A stretch of 35,531 bases of DNA from Phycisphaerae bacterium (lineage in GTDB: Bacteria > Planctomycetota > Phycisphaerae > Sedimentisphaerales > Anaerobacaceae): positions 1-35,531 of the forward strand of contig JAQURJ010000014.1 of the NCBI GenBank assembly GCA_028715705.1. Reading direction: 5' to 3'. Both the position numbers and the translations under genes were made by a program. This document shows positions 1 through 7,652 of this stretch, one piece after another. Within the stretch, counting starts at the first letter, position 1, and the number at the start of each line of letters is the position of its first letter. Under the pieces are notes generated by a model. It did no database searches, had not been told where the DNA came from, and was given only the letters and a program-made list of their open reading frames with translations.

Positions 1-51
1 CGGGCTTTACAATAGATAAACTATAAAATGTGTGCTGCGTACTGTGTACAG

Positions 52-89
52 CGTACCGCGGCAGCGCGCAGAACGAAGAACGCGGTACG
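52..89 (+). promoter_or_regulatory. Inverted repeat in the leader of the first gene
   Basis: CGTACCGCG (52-60) and CGCGGTACG (81-89) form a perfect 9-bp inverted repeat with a 20-nt loop, ending four bases before the AAAGGAG ribosome-binding site at 93-99. The preceding stretch (about 30-60) is a degenerate GTAC-rich repeat. It could be a leader hairpin or a dispersed repeat that landed there. No promoter can be placed because the window begins 107 bases before the start codon. Confidence 0.35.
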
Positions 90-107
90 ACTAAAGGAGA
101 TTGTGCT

Positions 108-1196
108 ATGGTTGACTGGAAAAATCCGCCGAGACTTTTCATTCCTGGACCTGTAAAGGTCGATGACGGTGTTCTGCAACAGCTTGCCCGCCCGACGCTT
201 GGGCATCGCGGCAAGGAGTATGCACTGCTTCACGGTGATACTGTGGATATGCTCAAGAAGATTCTGTTTACCGACCAGAATGTTTTTCTGAGCACGTCGA
301 GCGCATCGGGAATTTGGGAAGCGGCGATACGCAACTGCGTTGATTTCGACGAGACGGTTCTTTGCACGATGTGCGGTGCGTTCAGCGATAAGTGGGCCGA
401 TGTAGCCAGAAGCTGCGGACGCAATGTCGAAGAGCTGAAAGCCGAATGGGGCCAGCCGATTACCGCTGAAATGATCGATAAGAAACTTGCCAGCGGCAAA
501 TACGCCGCTATTACTATCGTTTACAGCGAGACCAGTACGGGGCTTATGAATCCGGTTTACCAGATAAGCGAGATGATGAAGGAAAAATATCCGGATGTTC
601 TGGTTTTGGCCGATGTGGTAAGTGCTATGGTGGGCCTGCCTTTGCATTTTGACCAGCTTGGCTGGGATGTCGCTCTTGCCAGTGTTCAGAAGGCCTTTGC
701 TATTCCGCCGGGATTGGCAGTCGCAGCCGTTAGCAGCAGGGCGATAGAAAAGAGTAAAAAGGTTCCGTACCGCGGCTACTATTTTGATTTCCAGGAATTC
801 GCCAAGGCCGCTGCAAAGAGTCAGACCCCGACTACACCGTCTATTCCGCATATCATGGCATTGAACTATCAGTGCGCTAAACTGGTAACCGAGGGGATGG
901 AGAACGTGTGGAATCGCCATAAGCAGATGGGCGATTTCGTCCGCGGCTGGGCCAAGGAGAAGTTTGGTCTCTTCTGCGAAGAACAATACGCCTCTAACAC
1001 ACTGACCACGGTAAAGAATACTCGCGAAATAAACGTCGGCGATGTTATCAAGGCGATTCAGACCAAGCACAACACAGTGTTCGGCAACGGATACGGCAAG
1101 CTTAAGGATAAGACCTTCCGTATCGCTCATATGGGTGATATTAACATGGCCGACCTGAAAGAGCTTACCGGCTGGATAGATGAAGAAGTAAGGTAG
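108..1196 (+). CDS. Class V PLP-dependent aminotransferase (alanine-glyoxylate/serine-pyruvate type)
   Basis: The predicted 362-residue protein belongs to the fold-type I, class V aminotransferases, which move an amino group from alanine or serine to glyoxylate or pyruvate in the cytosol. The N-terminus carries the family's FIPGPVKV segment. Lys195, in SVQKAFAIPPGL, is the expected Schiff-base lysine for pyridoxal phosphate, and the upstream Asp in VLADVVSA fits the cofactor-contacting position. The reading frame is open back to base 30, but ATG 108 is preferred because AAAGGAG lies at 93-99 with 8-nt spacing and the extra residues would be encoded by repeat DNA. Length is normal. Substrate cannot be read from sequence; serine-glyoxylate, alanine-glyoxylate or phosphoserine-like use are all possible. 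A strong terminator follows, so it appears to end its own transcription unit. Confidence 0.9.
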   Translation: MVDWKNPPRLFIPGPVKVDDGVLQQLARPTLGHRGKEYALLHGDTVDMLKKILFTDQNVFLSTSSASGIWEAAIRNCVDFDETVLCTMCGAFSDKWADVARSCGRNVEELKAEWGQPITAEMIDKKLASGKYAAITIVYSETSTGLMNPVYQISEMMKEKYPDVLVLADVVSAMVGLPLHFDQLGWDVALASVQKAFAIPPGLAVAAVSSRAIEKSKKVPYRGYYFDFQEFAKAAAKSQTPTTPSIPHIMALNYQCAKLVTEGMENVWNRHKQMGDFVRGWAKEKFGLFCEEQYASNTLTTVKNTREINVGDVIKAIQTKHNTVFGNGYGKLKDKTFRIAHMGDINMADLKELTGWIDEEVR

Positions 1197-1222
1197 TTCA
1201 TAGTTTATAGTTTATAGTTTCA

Positions 1223-1256
1223 CAGGATGGGCAGTTTATCGCCCATCCTGTTTTAT
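1223..1256 (+). terminator. Rho-independent terminator after the aminotransferase
   Basis: CAGGATGGGC (1223-1232) pairs perfectly with GCCCATCCTG (1241-1250) around an 8-nt loop, followed by TTTTATTT. Just before it, 1197-1220 is a tandem TAGTTTATAGT-type low-complexity repeat. Confidence 0.9.
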
Positions 1257-1337
1257 TTCCGCCGCCACCAGCCAAGCAGCCGGTTTAACCGCGGATTGCG
1301 CCGATTACGCAGATTTAGGTTCTCGGGGGTATTGTAT

Positions 1338-1366
1338 TTGACGTTTGGGGCATTTGGGTATAATAT
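1338..1366 (+). promoter_or_regulatory. Sigma-70-like promoter for the TPR-like protein
   Basis: TTGACG at 1338-1343 is followed by TATAATAT at 1359-1366. This gives TATAAT at 15-bp spacing or TAATAT at 17-bp spacing. Transcription from here would give a leader of roughly 30 bases and supports the downstream start at 1401. Confidence 0.65.
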
Positions 1367-1400
1367 ACGCATGTTTCCTGTTATTTTGAGGGAATACGTT

Positions 1401-2138
1401 ATGCGTTATATTGCGATGCTTGCAGCGGTTTGTTTCATTTCGACAATCGGCTTTTGTCAGACATCTCCCACTACATCCGACCCTAATGCGGCTGCCAAAG
1501 CAAAACAATCCAAACAGGCTACAAAGGTTCAACAGCATTCGATGGATGACGCTGAGCAGGAACACCTGCTTAAAAAACTTTGGGAGGATGCCTACAGGTT
1601 CTACCATGAGAAAAAATACAAGGAGGCTTGCGAGAAGTGTAGCCAAATCATTGCTCTTGAATCCGATTCTTACGATGCGTATTTTTTCCGTTGCACTAAC
1701 CTTGCCGAGTGGGCAGTGGAGCAGAAAGATGCCAATCTATTTGCCAAGGCACGAAACGATTATGAGGAGTTAAAGGCGTTAGCGTTAGAGCATAATGACG
1801 ATCTGGAGATATCTCAGTGGCAAACCATGGCTGGATACCACCTTGCCCTTGCCTACATCAATGCCCAAAAGTTAGACTGTGCTCGCGATATCTATGTTAA
1901 TCTCACCAAACTTGCTAATAACCACAAGACCAAACCCGTTCTAAAAGACCAGCAAGTTCGTGCGGGCGTCGAGCTTGCCAGGGCATACGGCACAGCAAGA
2001 GACTGGAAAAATGCAAGGAACATGCTCGACGAAATTGAGCCGTTTGCTAATGCATTGCCGGAAGGGAAAACGCGGCAGGAGCTTCTTGGTTGGATTACAG
2101 GGTTGCGGCAAATGCCGTGGATGCAAAAGGAAAATTAA
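1401..2138 (+). CDS. Exported TPR-like protein of unknown function
   Basis: I do not recognise a specific family. From ATG 1401 the product is 245 residues and begins with a typical signal peptide (MRYIAMLAAVCFISTIGFCQ), so it is probably exported; there is no clear lipobox. Residues about 50 onward are helical and tetratricopeptide-like (WEDAYRFYHEKKYKEACEKC), with repeats of Ala/Leu/Tyr spacing typical of TPR scaffolds that bind partners. An open frame reaches back to 1227, but that would run through the preceding terminator and the promoter; the start at 1401 has TGAGGGA 8-14 bases upstream. It is a single-gene unit between two terminators. The role could be in envelope assembly, but this is only inference. 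Confidence 0.75.
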   Translation: MRYIAMLAAVCFISTIGFCQTSPTTSDPNAAAKAKQSKQATKVQQHSMDDAEQEHLLKKLWEDAYRFYHEKKYKEACEKCSQIIALESDSYDAYFFRCTNLAEWAVEQKDANLFAKARNDYEELKALALEHNDDLEISQWQTMAGYHLALAYINAQKLDCARDIYVNLTKLANNHKTKPVLKDQQVRAGVELARAYGTARDWKNARNMLDEIEPFANALPEGKTRQELLGWITGLRQMPWMQKEN

Positions 2139-2147
2139 CATCGAAAC

Positions 2148-2172
2148 AGCCGCCTTCAGCGGAGGCTTTTTT
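2148..2172 (+). terminator. Probable terminator after the TPR-like gene
   Basis: AGCC (2148-2151) and CC (2153-2154) pair with GG (2161-2162) and GGCT (2164-2167), with one G-A mismatch and a TTCAGC loop, followed by TTTTTT. The rest of the gap to htrA (2173-2415) is AT-rich; no consensus promoter was convincing there. Confidence 0.6.
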
Positions 2173-2415
2173 CGGCAGACCTGTCACAATCGTTCGGGGT
2201 AACAAGTCGTATGTGACAATTGGCTAAAGTATTACAAATATTTTTTTAATTTTTTGGCGGATTTTAAAAAAAGTTGAACCCTAAGTGGTAAAAAGACGTA
2301 TTTTTAGTTTTACGATACGGTAATTACAACGGTTAAAATTAGTAATATTCCTAATTTTATTTTGCGTAAAGAAGTTAGAATCAGTGTTTTAGAATTTGAA
2401 GTAAGGAGACGAACT

Positions 2416-3873
2416 ATGAAGAAGGCTGGTTTTGAACGTAAATCATTGTTCTGCCTAGTTTTAACGGCTATAATTCTTTTCGGTAATATGGCTGTTTTAG
2501 CCCAGGACGGAAGCGTCCAGGTGCTTAAGGAAACGGGCAAAGCGTTTTCTCAAATAGCGGCCCATGCCTCGCCGGCTGTGGTGGGTGTCAAAGTTGAAAA
2601 AACGGTTGCCCAGCAGGGCATGGGCGGCTCACCGTTCGGAAATGATCCCTTTAATGACGAATTTTTTGATTTTTTCTTTGGTCCGCGAGGCCGGACACCG
2701 AATGCCCCCCGGCAGCGTAAACAGCAGGCTCAAGGATCTGGATTCATTATTACCGCTGACGGCTACATACTGACGAACAACCACCTGGTAGGCGAAGCCG
2801 ACAAGGTAATGGTTAAAATAAATGACGACAAGGAAGTCGAGGCCAAAGTGATCGGCACCGACCCTGATTCCGATGTTGCCGTTATCAAAGTGGAAAGCGA
2901 TAAGGAACTGCCATTCCTTGAACTGGGAGATTCCGAGCAGATAGTGGTTGGTCAATGGGTGGTCGCTATCGGAAATCCGTTTGGCCTCAGCCACACCGTT
3001 ACCGCCGGCATAGTCAGCGCAAAAGGCAGAACCGTCGGGCTGGCAACTTACGAGAATTTCATTCAGACCGATGCCGCCATTAACCCCGGCAATTCCGGCG
3101 GGCCGCTGATAGATATCGATGGAAAAGTTATCGGCATTAATACAGCTATAATCGGCTCGACCGGTAATATTGGTATAGGGTTGGCGATACCGATCAATAT
3201 GGCTAAAAACATTTATGAGCAACTTATTGATACCGGCAAGGTCGTTCGCGGTTATCTGGGTATCCGGCCGCAGGATATGACAAGCGAACTTGCCGAATCG
3301 TTCGGAATCGAAACTACGCAGGGTGTGCTTGTCGCCGAGGTTGTTCCGGATTCGGCTGCTGATAAAGGTGGTATCAAGCAGGGCGATGTAATCGTAGAGG
3401 TTGACGGAAGGAAAGTCGAAAAAGCCGATTCTTTCCGAAACGCAATAGCACTTTTAAAGCCGGGCACGGAGATAGCCTTGACGGTTCTTCGCGACGGTGA
3501 GGAAAAAGAAATTAGTATTGAACTTGCCGAACGGCCTGCAGGCGAAGGACTGGCTGGTGATGAGAAGACACCGGAAACTTCAAAACTCGGTGTTTCCGTT
3601 CAAAACCTGACCGATGAACTTGTCCAGCGTTTTGGTTATGAGGATATGAGCGGTGTTATAGTTACAAAGGTCCAGCCCGATTCGCCCGCGGCGGATGCTG
3701 GTCTTCAGCAGGGGATGCTTATCCAGCAGGTCAATCGAACAGATGTCAAAAATACCAAAGATTTTGACGAACAAATCAAGAAAGCATCCGGTTCCCGCAC
3801 TATCTTGCTGCTTGTCAACAACGGCAAATATAGCCAATATGTTCCGGTTAAGATGCCAGAGGAAAAAGATTGA
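2416..3873 (+). CDS. degP: HtrA/DegP-family periplasmic serine protease
   Basis: This is a 485-residue Do/DegP-type protease-chaperone that degrades or refolds damaged envelope proteins in the periplasm. A signal peptide covers about residues 1-33 (ends VLAQDG). The trypsin-like domain has the triad His123 (TNNHLV), Asp153 (DSDVAV) and Ser227 (GNSGGPL). Two PDZ domains follow: roughly 265-365 (GYLGIRPQ onward) and 395-480 (LGVSVQNL onward). The 60-odd residues before the His include a Gly/Phe/Asp-rich LA-loop-like stretch. ATG 2416 is chosen because AAGGAG sits at 2402-2407; an in-frame ATG at 2362 lacks this. It stands alone, with a terminator directly behind it. The AT-rich 240-base upstream gap has only a poor sigma-70 match (TTGAAC at 2274), which would fit control by an alternative envelope-stress sigma factor, but this is inference. 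Confidence 0.95.
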   Translation: MKKAGFERKSLFCLVLTAIILFGNMAVLAQDGSVQVLKETGKAFSQIAAHASPAVVGVKVEKTVAQQGMGGSPFGNDPFNDEFFDFFFGPRGRTPNAPRQRKQQAQGSGFIITADGYILTNNHLVGEADKVMVKINDDKEVEAKVIGTDPDSDVAVIKVESDKELPFLELGDSEQIVVGQWVVAIGNPFGLSHTVTAGIVSAKGRTVGLATYENFIQTDAAINPGNSGGPLIDIDGKVIGINTAIIGSTGNIGIGLAIPINMAKNIYEQLIDTGKVVRGYLGIRPQDMTSELAESFGIETTQGVLVAEVVPDSAADKGGIKQGDVIVEVDGRKVEKADSFRNAIALLKPGTEIALTVLRDGEEKEISIELAERPAGEGLAGDEKTPETSKLGVSVQNLTDELVQRFGYEDMSGVIVTKVQPDSPAADAGLQQGMLIQQVNRTDVKNTKDFDEQIKKASGSRTILLLVNNGKYSQYVPVKMPEEKD

Positions 3874-3893
3874 GCCGTATTGAATTAAAGTTG

Positions 3894-3922
3894 AAAGCCC
3901 GCTTTTTGGCGGGCTTTTTTAT
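3894..3922 (+). terminator. Rho-independent terminator after htrA
   Basis: AAAGCCCGC (3894-3902) pairs with GCGGGCTTT (3909-3917) across a short T-rich loop, and the 3' arm runs into TTTTTT. Confidence 0.92.
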
Positions 3923-3935
3923 TGGGAAGTTATAG

Positions 3936-3964
3936 TTGCCGTTGTCTGAGCCTTTGTGTAAAAT
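3936..3964 (+). promoter_or_regulatory. Sigma-70-like promoter for the yjbQ-mtnP operon
   Basis: TTGCCG (3936-3941), 17-bp spacer, TAAAAT (3959-3964). The start codon of the first gene is 34 bases further on, and the site lies immediately after the htrA terminator. Confidence 0.65.
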
Positions 3965-3997
3965 CTCTGTTTGAATCGGTAAAACAGGAGAACTATT

Positions 3998-4405
3998 ATG
4001 AAAACCGTCCACAAACAACTTGGTGTCACCACCCAAAATCGCAATCAGATGCTTGATATTACCGACCAGGTAAACTCAGCGGTTGTGGATTCGGGTATAA
4101 AAGACGGCTTCTGTATTGTCTTTTGTCCGCACACCACAGCCGGTATCACTATCAATGAACACGCCGACCCAAGTGTCACCGAGGATATGCTGATGACTTT
4201 TTCGCAACTTATCCCTAAGGATAACCGCTACCGCCACGCCGAAGGCAACAGCGACTCGCACTGCAAAAGCACACTTGTCGGAGCCTCGGAGCATATAATC
4301 ATAAAGGACAGCCGTCTGCTTCTTGGGACGTGGCAGGGGGTTTATTTTTGTGAATTTGACGGCCCGCGGTCTCGCAAAGTGAATCTGTTCGTCTACGGTC
4401 AGTGA
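3998..4405 (+). CDS. yjbQ: YjbQ/UPF0047 family protein
   Basis: The 135-residue product matches the YjbQ family (TIGR00149), small soluble proteins linked to a secondary thiamine-phosphate synthase activity in E. coli whose true role is unsettled. The family core CPHTTAGITINEHADPSV (from about residue 43) with its conserved histidines, and the later HAEGNSDSH and LLLGTWQG segments, are intact and length is typical. A good AGGAG ribosome-binding site precedes the ATG. It is the first gene of a compact operon with mtnP 30 bases downstream. Nothing in the context points to thiamine metabolism. Confidence 0.92.
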   Translation: MKTVHKQLGVTTQNRNQMLDITDQVNSAVVDSGIKDGFCIVFCPHTTAGITINEHADPSVTEDMLMTFSQLIPKDNRYRHAEGNSDSHCKSTLVGASEHIIIKDSRLLLGTWQGVYFCEFDGPRSRKVNLFVYGQ

Positions 4406-4435
4406 AAAGAGGGATGAAATTTTAAAAGGAGCTAT

Positions 4436-5308
4436 ATGCAGGATGAAATAATAGGAATTATTGGCGGTTCAGGTTTCGGCGACCATCTTGAGGGACTGCT
4501 CAGTGACTTCGAGCATATCAAAGTCGAAACGCCGTTCGGCAGCCCCAGTTCTGATATATTGACCGGAAAAATGGGCGAAAGAAAAATAGCTTTTTTGAAT
4601 AGGCACGGCAAAGGGCATCGTTTTTCACCGAGCGACGTGCCATATCGGGCAAATATATACGCACTAAAGAAAATCGGGGTAAGGACACTTATAGCTACGG
4701 CTGCAGTGGGGTCTTTGCAGGAGCAGATCAGGCCCGGCGAGCTTGTTATTGTCGAACAGTTTATCGACAAGACCGTTCGCCGTGAAAATAGTTTCTTTAT
4801 TGACGCAGCCGCGGTCCACTGTGAATTTGCGAATCCTACATGTGCCGAACTTAATAAATTCATCGCCGCTGCAGCCGAGAATCTAAAAGTCAAAACGCAT
4901 CACGGCGGAACTTATGTCTGTATGGAAGGGCCGCAGTTTTCCACGCGAGCCGAATCAATTATGCACCGGCAGTGGGGCGGCGACTTGATCGGAATGACAG
5001 CCATGCCGGAGGCAAAACTTGCCCGTGAGGCTCAAATCTGCTATTCGCTTATAGCTCTTGCCACCGATTATGACTGCTGGAAGCCACAAGCCGAAAAAGA
5101 CAAGCACGAACTGTTAAAAGAGATAATCGGTAATTTACAATCGGCGACCAATAATTGCCTCGAACTGGTTAGGGCGGTTTTGAAGGGGAATTTTAAGCTG
5201 GTCAATGACGAGTGCTCCTGCCGAAAGAGCCTTGAACTGGCTGTATGGACACAGGATGAACAAATAAGCGAGACAGACAAAGAAAAACTAAAATTACTTT
5301 TTGATTAA
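4436..5308 (+). CDS. mtnP: S-methyl-5'-thioadenosine phosphorylase
   Basis: The 290-residue protein is a type-II nucleoside phosphorylase of the MTAP group, which cleaves methylthioadenosine (a by-product of polyamine synthesis) with phosphate to adenine and methylthioribose-1-phosphate. Seen in sequence: IGIIGGSGFGD at the N-terminus, NRHGKGHRFSPSDVPYRAN (phosphate/base region), YVCMEGPQFSTRAES and GMTAMPEAKLAREAQICY, then ATDYDCW, which favours MTAP over purine nucleoside phosphorylase. AAAGGAG lies just before the start. No other methionine-salvage gene is in the window, so the methylthioribose-1-phosphate may be handled by genes elsewhere. The C-terminal about 30 residues (after VLKGNF) are less typical of the family. 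Confidence 0.92.
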   Translation: MQDEIIGIIGGSGFGDHLEGLLSDFEHIKVETPFGSPSSDILTGKMGERKIAFLNRHGKGHRFSPSDVPYRANIYALKKIGVRTLIATAAVGSLQEQIRPGELVIVEQFIDKTVRRENSFFIDAAAVHCEFANPTCAELNKFIAAAAENLKVKTHHGGTYVCMEGPQFSTRAESIMHRQWGGDLIGMTAMPEAKLAREAQICYSLIALATDYDCWKPQAEKDKHELLKEIIGNLQSATNNCLELVRAVLKGNFKLVNDECSCRKSLELAVWTQDEQISETDKEKLKLLFD

Positions 5309-5356
5309 TACCGATAAAGACGTAGAAATAAAGATTTAGAAATGAAAGGGTATATA

Positions 5357-5776
5357 ATGAAGAAAAATCTTATATGGACAATAGCTGGTTGTGCGTTTTT
5401 TTTCTTATTATTACAGGGTTGTCAAAAACAGCAGGCAGCAAAAACCGATAGCACCGGCTCAAATACCGACAAAATGGTCAAGCTGATCTTCATAGAGAAT
5501 GAGCAGTTAAAACAGCAGCTTGCACAAGCTCGAAACGAAATGGAATTGCAAAAATCACTCGTGAACGATGCTCAAGCCGAAAAGCAGAAATTGGCCGACG
5601 AGATAACTAACCTGCAGGAAACGGTAAAAACCAAAATTGAACAAAATGTTAATGATATTCTCGAATTTGTATTGGAGCAGAACAGCGAATTTAGGGATAA
5701 AATCGCTGCCCTGGAAGAACAATTAGCCGCAGCCAAGGTCCAGCAGGACATTGATGAACCGCCGATTGCTCAATAA
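5357..5776 (+). CDS. Small coiled-coil lipoprotein
   Basis: The predicted 139-residue lipoprotein has signal peptide residues 1-21 ending in the lipobox LLQGC, so Cys22 would be lipidated and the protein held in the outer or inner membrane. From about residue 40 to 130 it is Gln/Glu/Lys/Leu-rich with heptad spacing (NEQLKQQLAQARNEMELQ), a long coiled coil. There is an in-frame ATG at 5342; the one at 5357 is preferred because AAAGGG at 5345-5350 sits six bases ahead and the signal peptide then starts MKKN. It ends the yjbQ-mtnP operon (48-base gap). Function unknown; the C-terminus lies only 2 bases from the stop of the convergent pyrG. Confidence 0.82.
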   Translation: MKKNLIWTIAGCAFFFLLLQGCQKQQAAKTDSTGSNTDKMVKLIFIENEQLKQQLAQARNEMELQKSLVNDAQAEKQKLADEITNLQETVKTKIEQNVNDILEFVLEQNSEFRDKIAALEEQLAAAKVQQDIDEPPIAQ

Positions 5777-5778
5777 CA

Positions 5779-7554
5779 TCATGTAGTTTTTGCTGCGTGA
5801 TGGCAGATTTTGTTTACAGTTTCAAGCACATCCGGATTTTCAGGATGTGTTTTTTTTATTGCGGATGCGACTAGGCCTACGAACATTGGTTGCGGGCGCA
5901 GCGGGCGTGAGGTCAGGCATGGATGAGATTGAGTACCCATAAAGAATGGATGATCTGGCAGCTCAAGTATCTGCATTATCGGCTGATTGGGAGCCTTGCC
6001 GGAAAAGACAAGGCCGGCCTCTTCAAGACGATCGATGTATTTGGGGTCAACTTCGTAGCGGTGTCTGAAACGCAGCCGCACGATATCCTGCTCGCCAAAG
6101 AGCTTATGTGCGAGGGTATCGGGTTTTAGCTCTATGTCTTTGCCGCCAAGACGCATATTGCCGCCGAGGCCTTCGATCTGTTTCTGTTCTGGAAGAATAT
6201 CAATTACCGGATATGGTGTATCGGGCACGATTTCAGTACTGTTGGCATTCTTCAAGCCGCAGACATTTCGAGCAAATTCGATGACAGCCATCTGGAAACC
6301 GAGGCAAAGCCCCAGATAGGGCAGGTTATTTTCACGAGCATAGCGAACGCAGCTTATTTTGCCCTCAGTTCCGCGAGTGCCGAATCCGCCGGGGACGATG
6401 ATACCGTCAACGTCTTTTAGGTGTTCGGCGATATTTTGGTCGGTTATATTAGTGGTGTCTATCCATTTTATATTGACCTTGCAGCCAAGCCAGATACCAG
6501 CGTGTTCCAGTGCGTTTATGATAGAGGCATAGCTGTCACGGACGGAAGTATATTTTCCGGTGATGCCGATAGTGACTTTGCAGTTTTCGGTATAGATTCG
6601 GTCGGTGAAATCGCTCCATTTAGCCCATGCGCGGCGTTCTTTACGAAGGTCGGTGCGATCCTCTATTTTTAGAAGTTTTAGAACTTCAAAATCAATGCCG
6701 CTTTCGCGAAGTGCGGATGGAATCATATAGATGCTTTCCGAATCGTGCATACTGAAGACCCGCTGGAGAGGGACGTTGCTGTAAACGCTTATCTTCTGGC
6801 GAGCTGTCTCACCGACGGGGTTGGATGCGCGGCAGGCGATAATGTCCGGCTGAATACCGGTTTGCATAAGCTGCTTTATGCCGAGCTGCGCGGCTTTGGA
6901 TTTTTGCTCTCCAAGGGTCTTTGGTTCAAGTATATAAGTCAGGGCGACAAAGCAGCAACTGTTGGGACCTTCCTCGTAGGCAAGTTCACGCATGGCTTCT
7001 ATATAATAGGCATTTTCCAAATCGCCGACGGTGCCGCCTATTTCCACGAAAACTATATCGGCATCGGAATCCATAGCAAGCTGGCGAAGTTTGAGTTTTA
7101 CTTCGCCGGTAACATGCGGGATCATTTGAACATCTCTGCCGAGATAATCGCCATGTCGCTCTTTGAAAAGGACGGATTTGAATATCTGGCCGCTGGTTGC
7201 GAAATTCGCCCCGCTTAAGTTCTGGTCAAGCATTCTTTCGTAGGTCCCCAAGTCCATATCGCATTCCATTCCATCGTCGAGGACGAAAACTTCGCCGTGA
7301 CGAAATGGATTTAGAGTGCCTGAATCGATATTCAGGTATCCTTCAAGCTTTATAGGAGTAACTTTCAGTCCTTTATCCTGCATCAGTTTCGCAAGACATG
7401 ACGAGAAAATTCCCTTGCCCAGCCCGCTCATTACCGTACCGAGCACAATTATATAACGCGTTTTTCCCTTGCGATATCCCTTGGGGATTGGTGAAAAGAA
7501 TTCGTTTTCAGTTGAAACGTCACGAACCGATGCAAGCAGTTCACTATTTTTCAT
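5779..7554 (-). CDS. pyrG: CTP synthase, divergent form
   Basis: CTP synthase makes CTP from UTP, ATP and glutamine-derived ammonia. The 591-residue protein is longer than usual (about 535-550), with about 30 extra residues before the ATP-grasp-like synthase domain. The P-loop region reads LGTVMSGLGKGI instead of the common GGVVSSLGKGI, and KLEGYLNIDSGTLNP replaces KLDPYINVDPGTMSP. The Mg-binding DMDLGTYER and VEIGGTVGD elements are kept. The class I glutaminase domain has nucleophile Cys417 (GLCLGFQ) and His544, but the usual HPE of the Cys-His-Glu triad is HPC: position 546 is Cys (codon TGC at 5919-5917). Such sequences may form a separate subfamily. It follows the kdsB-GxxExxY-unknown cluster, and CTP is the co-substrate of KdsB. 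A weak AAGGTAAG precedes the ATG. Confidence 0.93.
   Translation of the reverse strand: MKNSELLASVRDVSTENEFFSPIPKGYRKGKTRYIIVLGTVMSGLGKGIFSSCLAKLMQDKGLKVTPIKLEGYLNIDSGTLNPFRHGEVFVLDDGMECDMDLGTYERMLDQNLSGANFATSGQIFKSVLFKERHGDYLGRDVQMIPHVTGEVKLKLRQLAMDSDADIVFVEIGGTVGDLENAYYIEAMRELAYEEGPNSCCFVALTYILEPKTLGEQKSKAAQLGIKQLMQTGIQPDIIACRASNPVGETARQKISVYSNVPLQRVFSMHDSESIYMIPSALRESGIDFEVLKLLKIEDRTDLRKERRAWAKWSDFTDRIYTENCKVTIGITGKYTSVRDSYASIINALEHAGIWLGCKVNIKWIDTTNITDQNIAEHLKDVDGIIVPGGFGTRGTEGKISCVRYARENNLPYLGLCLGFQMAVIEFARNVCGLKNANSTEIVPDTPYPVIDILPEQKQIEGLGGNMRLGGKDIELKPDTLAHKLFGEQDIVRLRFRHRYEVDPKYIDRLEEAGLVFSGKAPNQPIMQILELPDHPFFMGTQSHPCLTSRPLRPQPMFVGLVASAIKKTHPENPDVLETVNKICHHAAKTT
5826..5857 (+). terminator. 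Plus-strand terminator inside the 3' end of pyrG
   Basis: CACATCC (5827-5833) pairs with GGATGTG (5843-5849) and is followed by eight T residues (5850-5857). It lies 50 bases after the lipoprotein stop and is orientated to stop plus-strand transcription. The same bases encode the THPENPDVL segment of the convergent CTP synthase. Confidence 0.75.
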
Positions 7555-7594
7555 AACTTACCTTTTTGCTACAGAGGTTTTTATTTATTTTAAA

Positions 7595-7626
7595 GCCACA
7601 GAGAACACAGAGTTCACAGAGAAAAT
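7595..7626 (-). repeat. CACAGAG-type dispersed repeat, copy 1
   Basis: A 32-base copy of a repeat built of CACAGAG-like units, in the intergenic space between the 210-residue gene and pyrG. It is inverted relative to copies 2 and 3: it differs from the reverse complement of copy 2 by one base (AACACAG versus GACACAG). A further partial unit (GCTACAGAGG) lies at 7568-7577. Confidence 0.85.
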
Positions 7627-7652
7627 TTTATTTGGAATTATTTTTTGTATCG

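Noticed and set aside
21-1130. 369-codon open frame on the minus strand
   Set aside because: It is the antisense shadow of the aminotransferase; its translation has no family features, and the plus-strand gene has a ribosome-binding site, catalytic lysine and terminator.
2629-3222. 197-codon minus-strand frame
   Set aside because: It lies entirely opposite the HtrA protease domain and shows no protein-like motifs.
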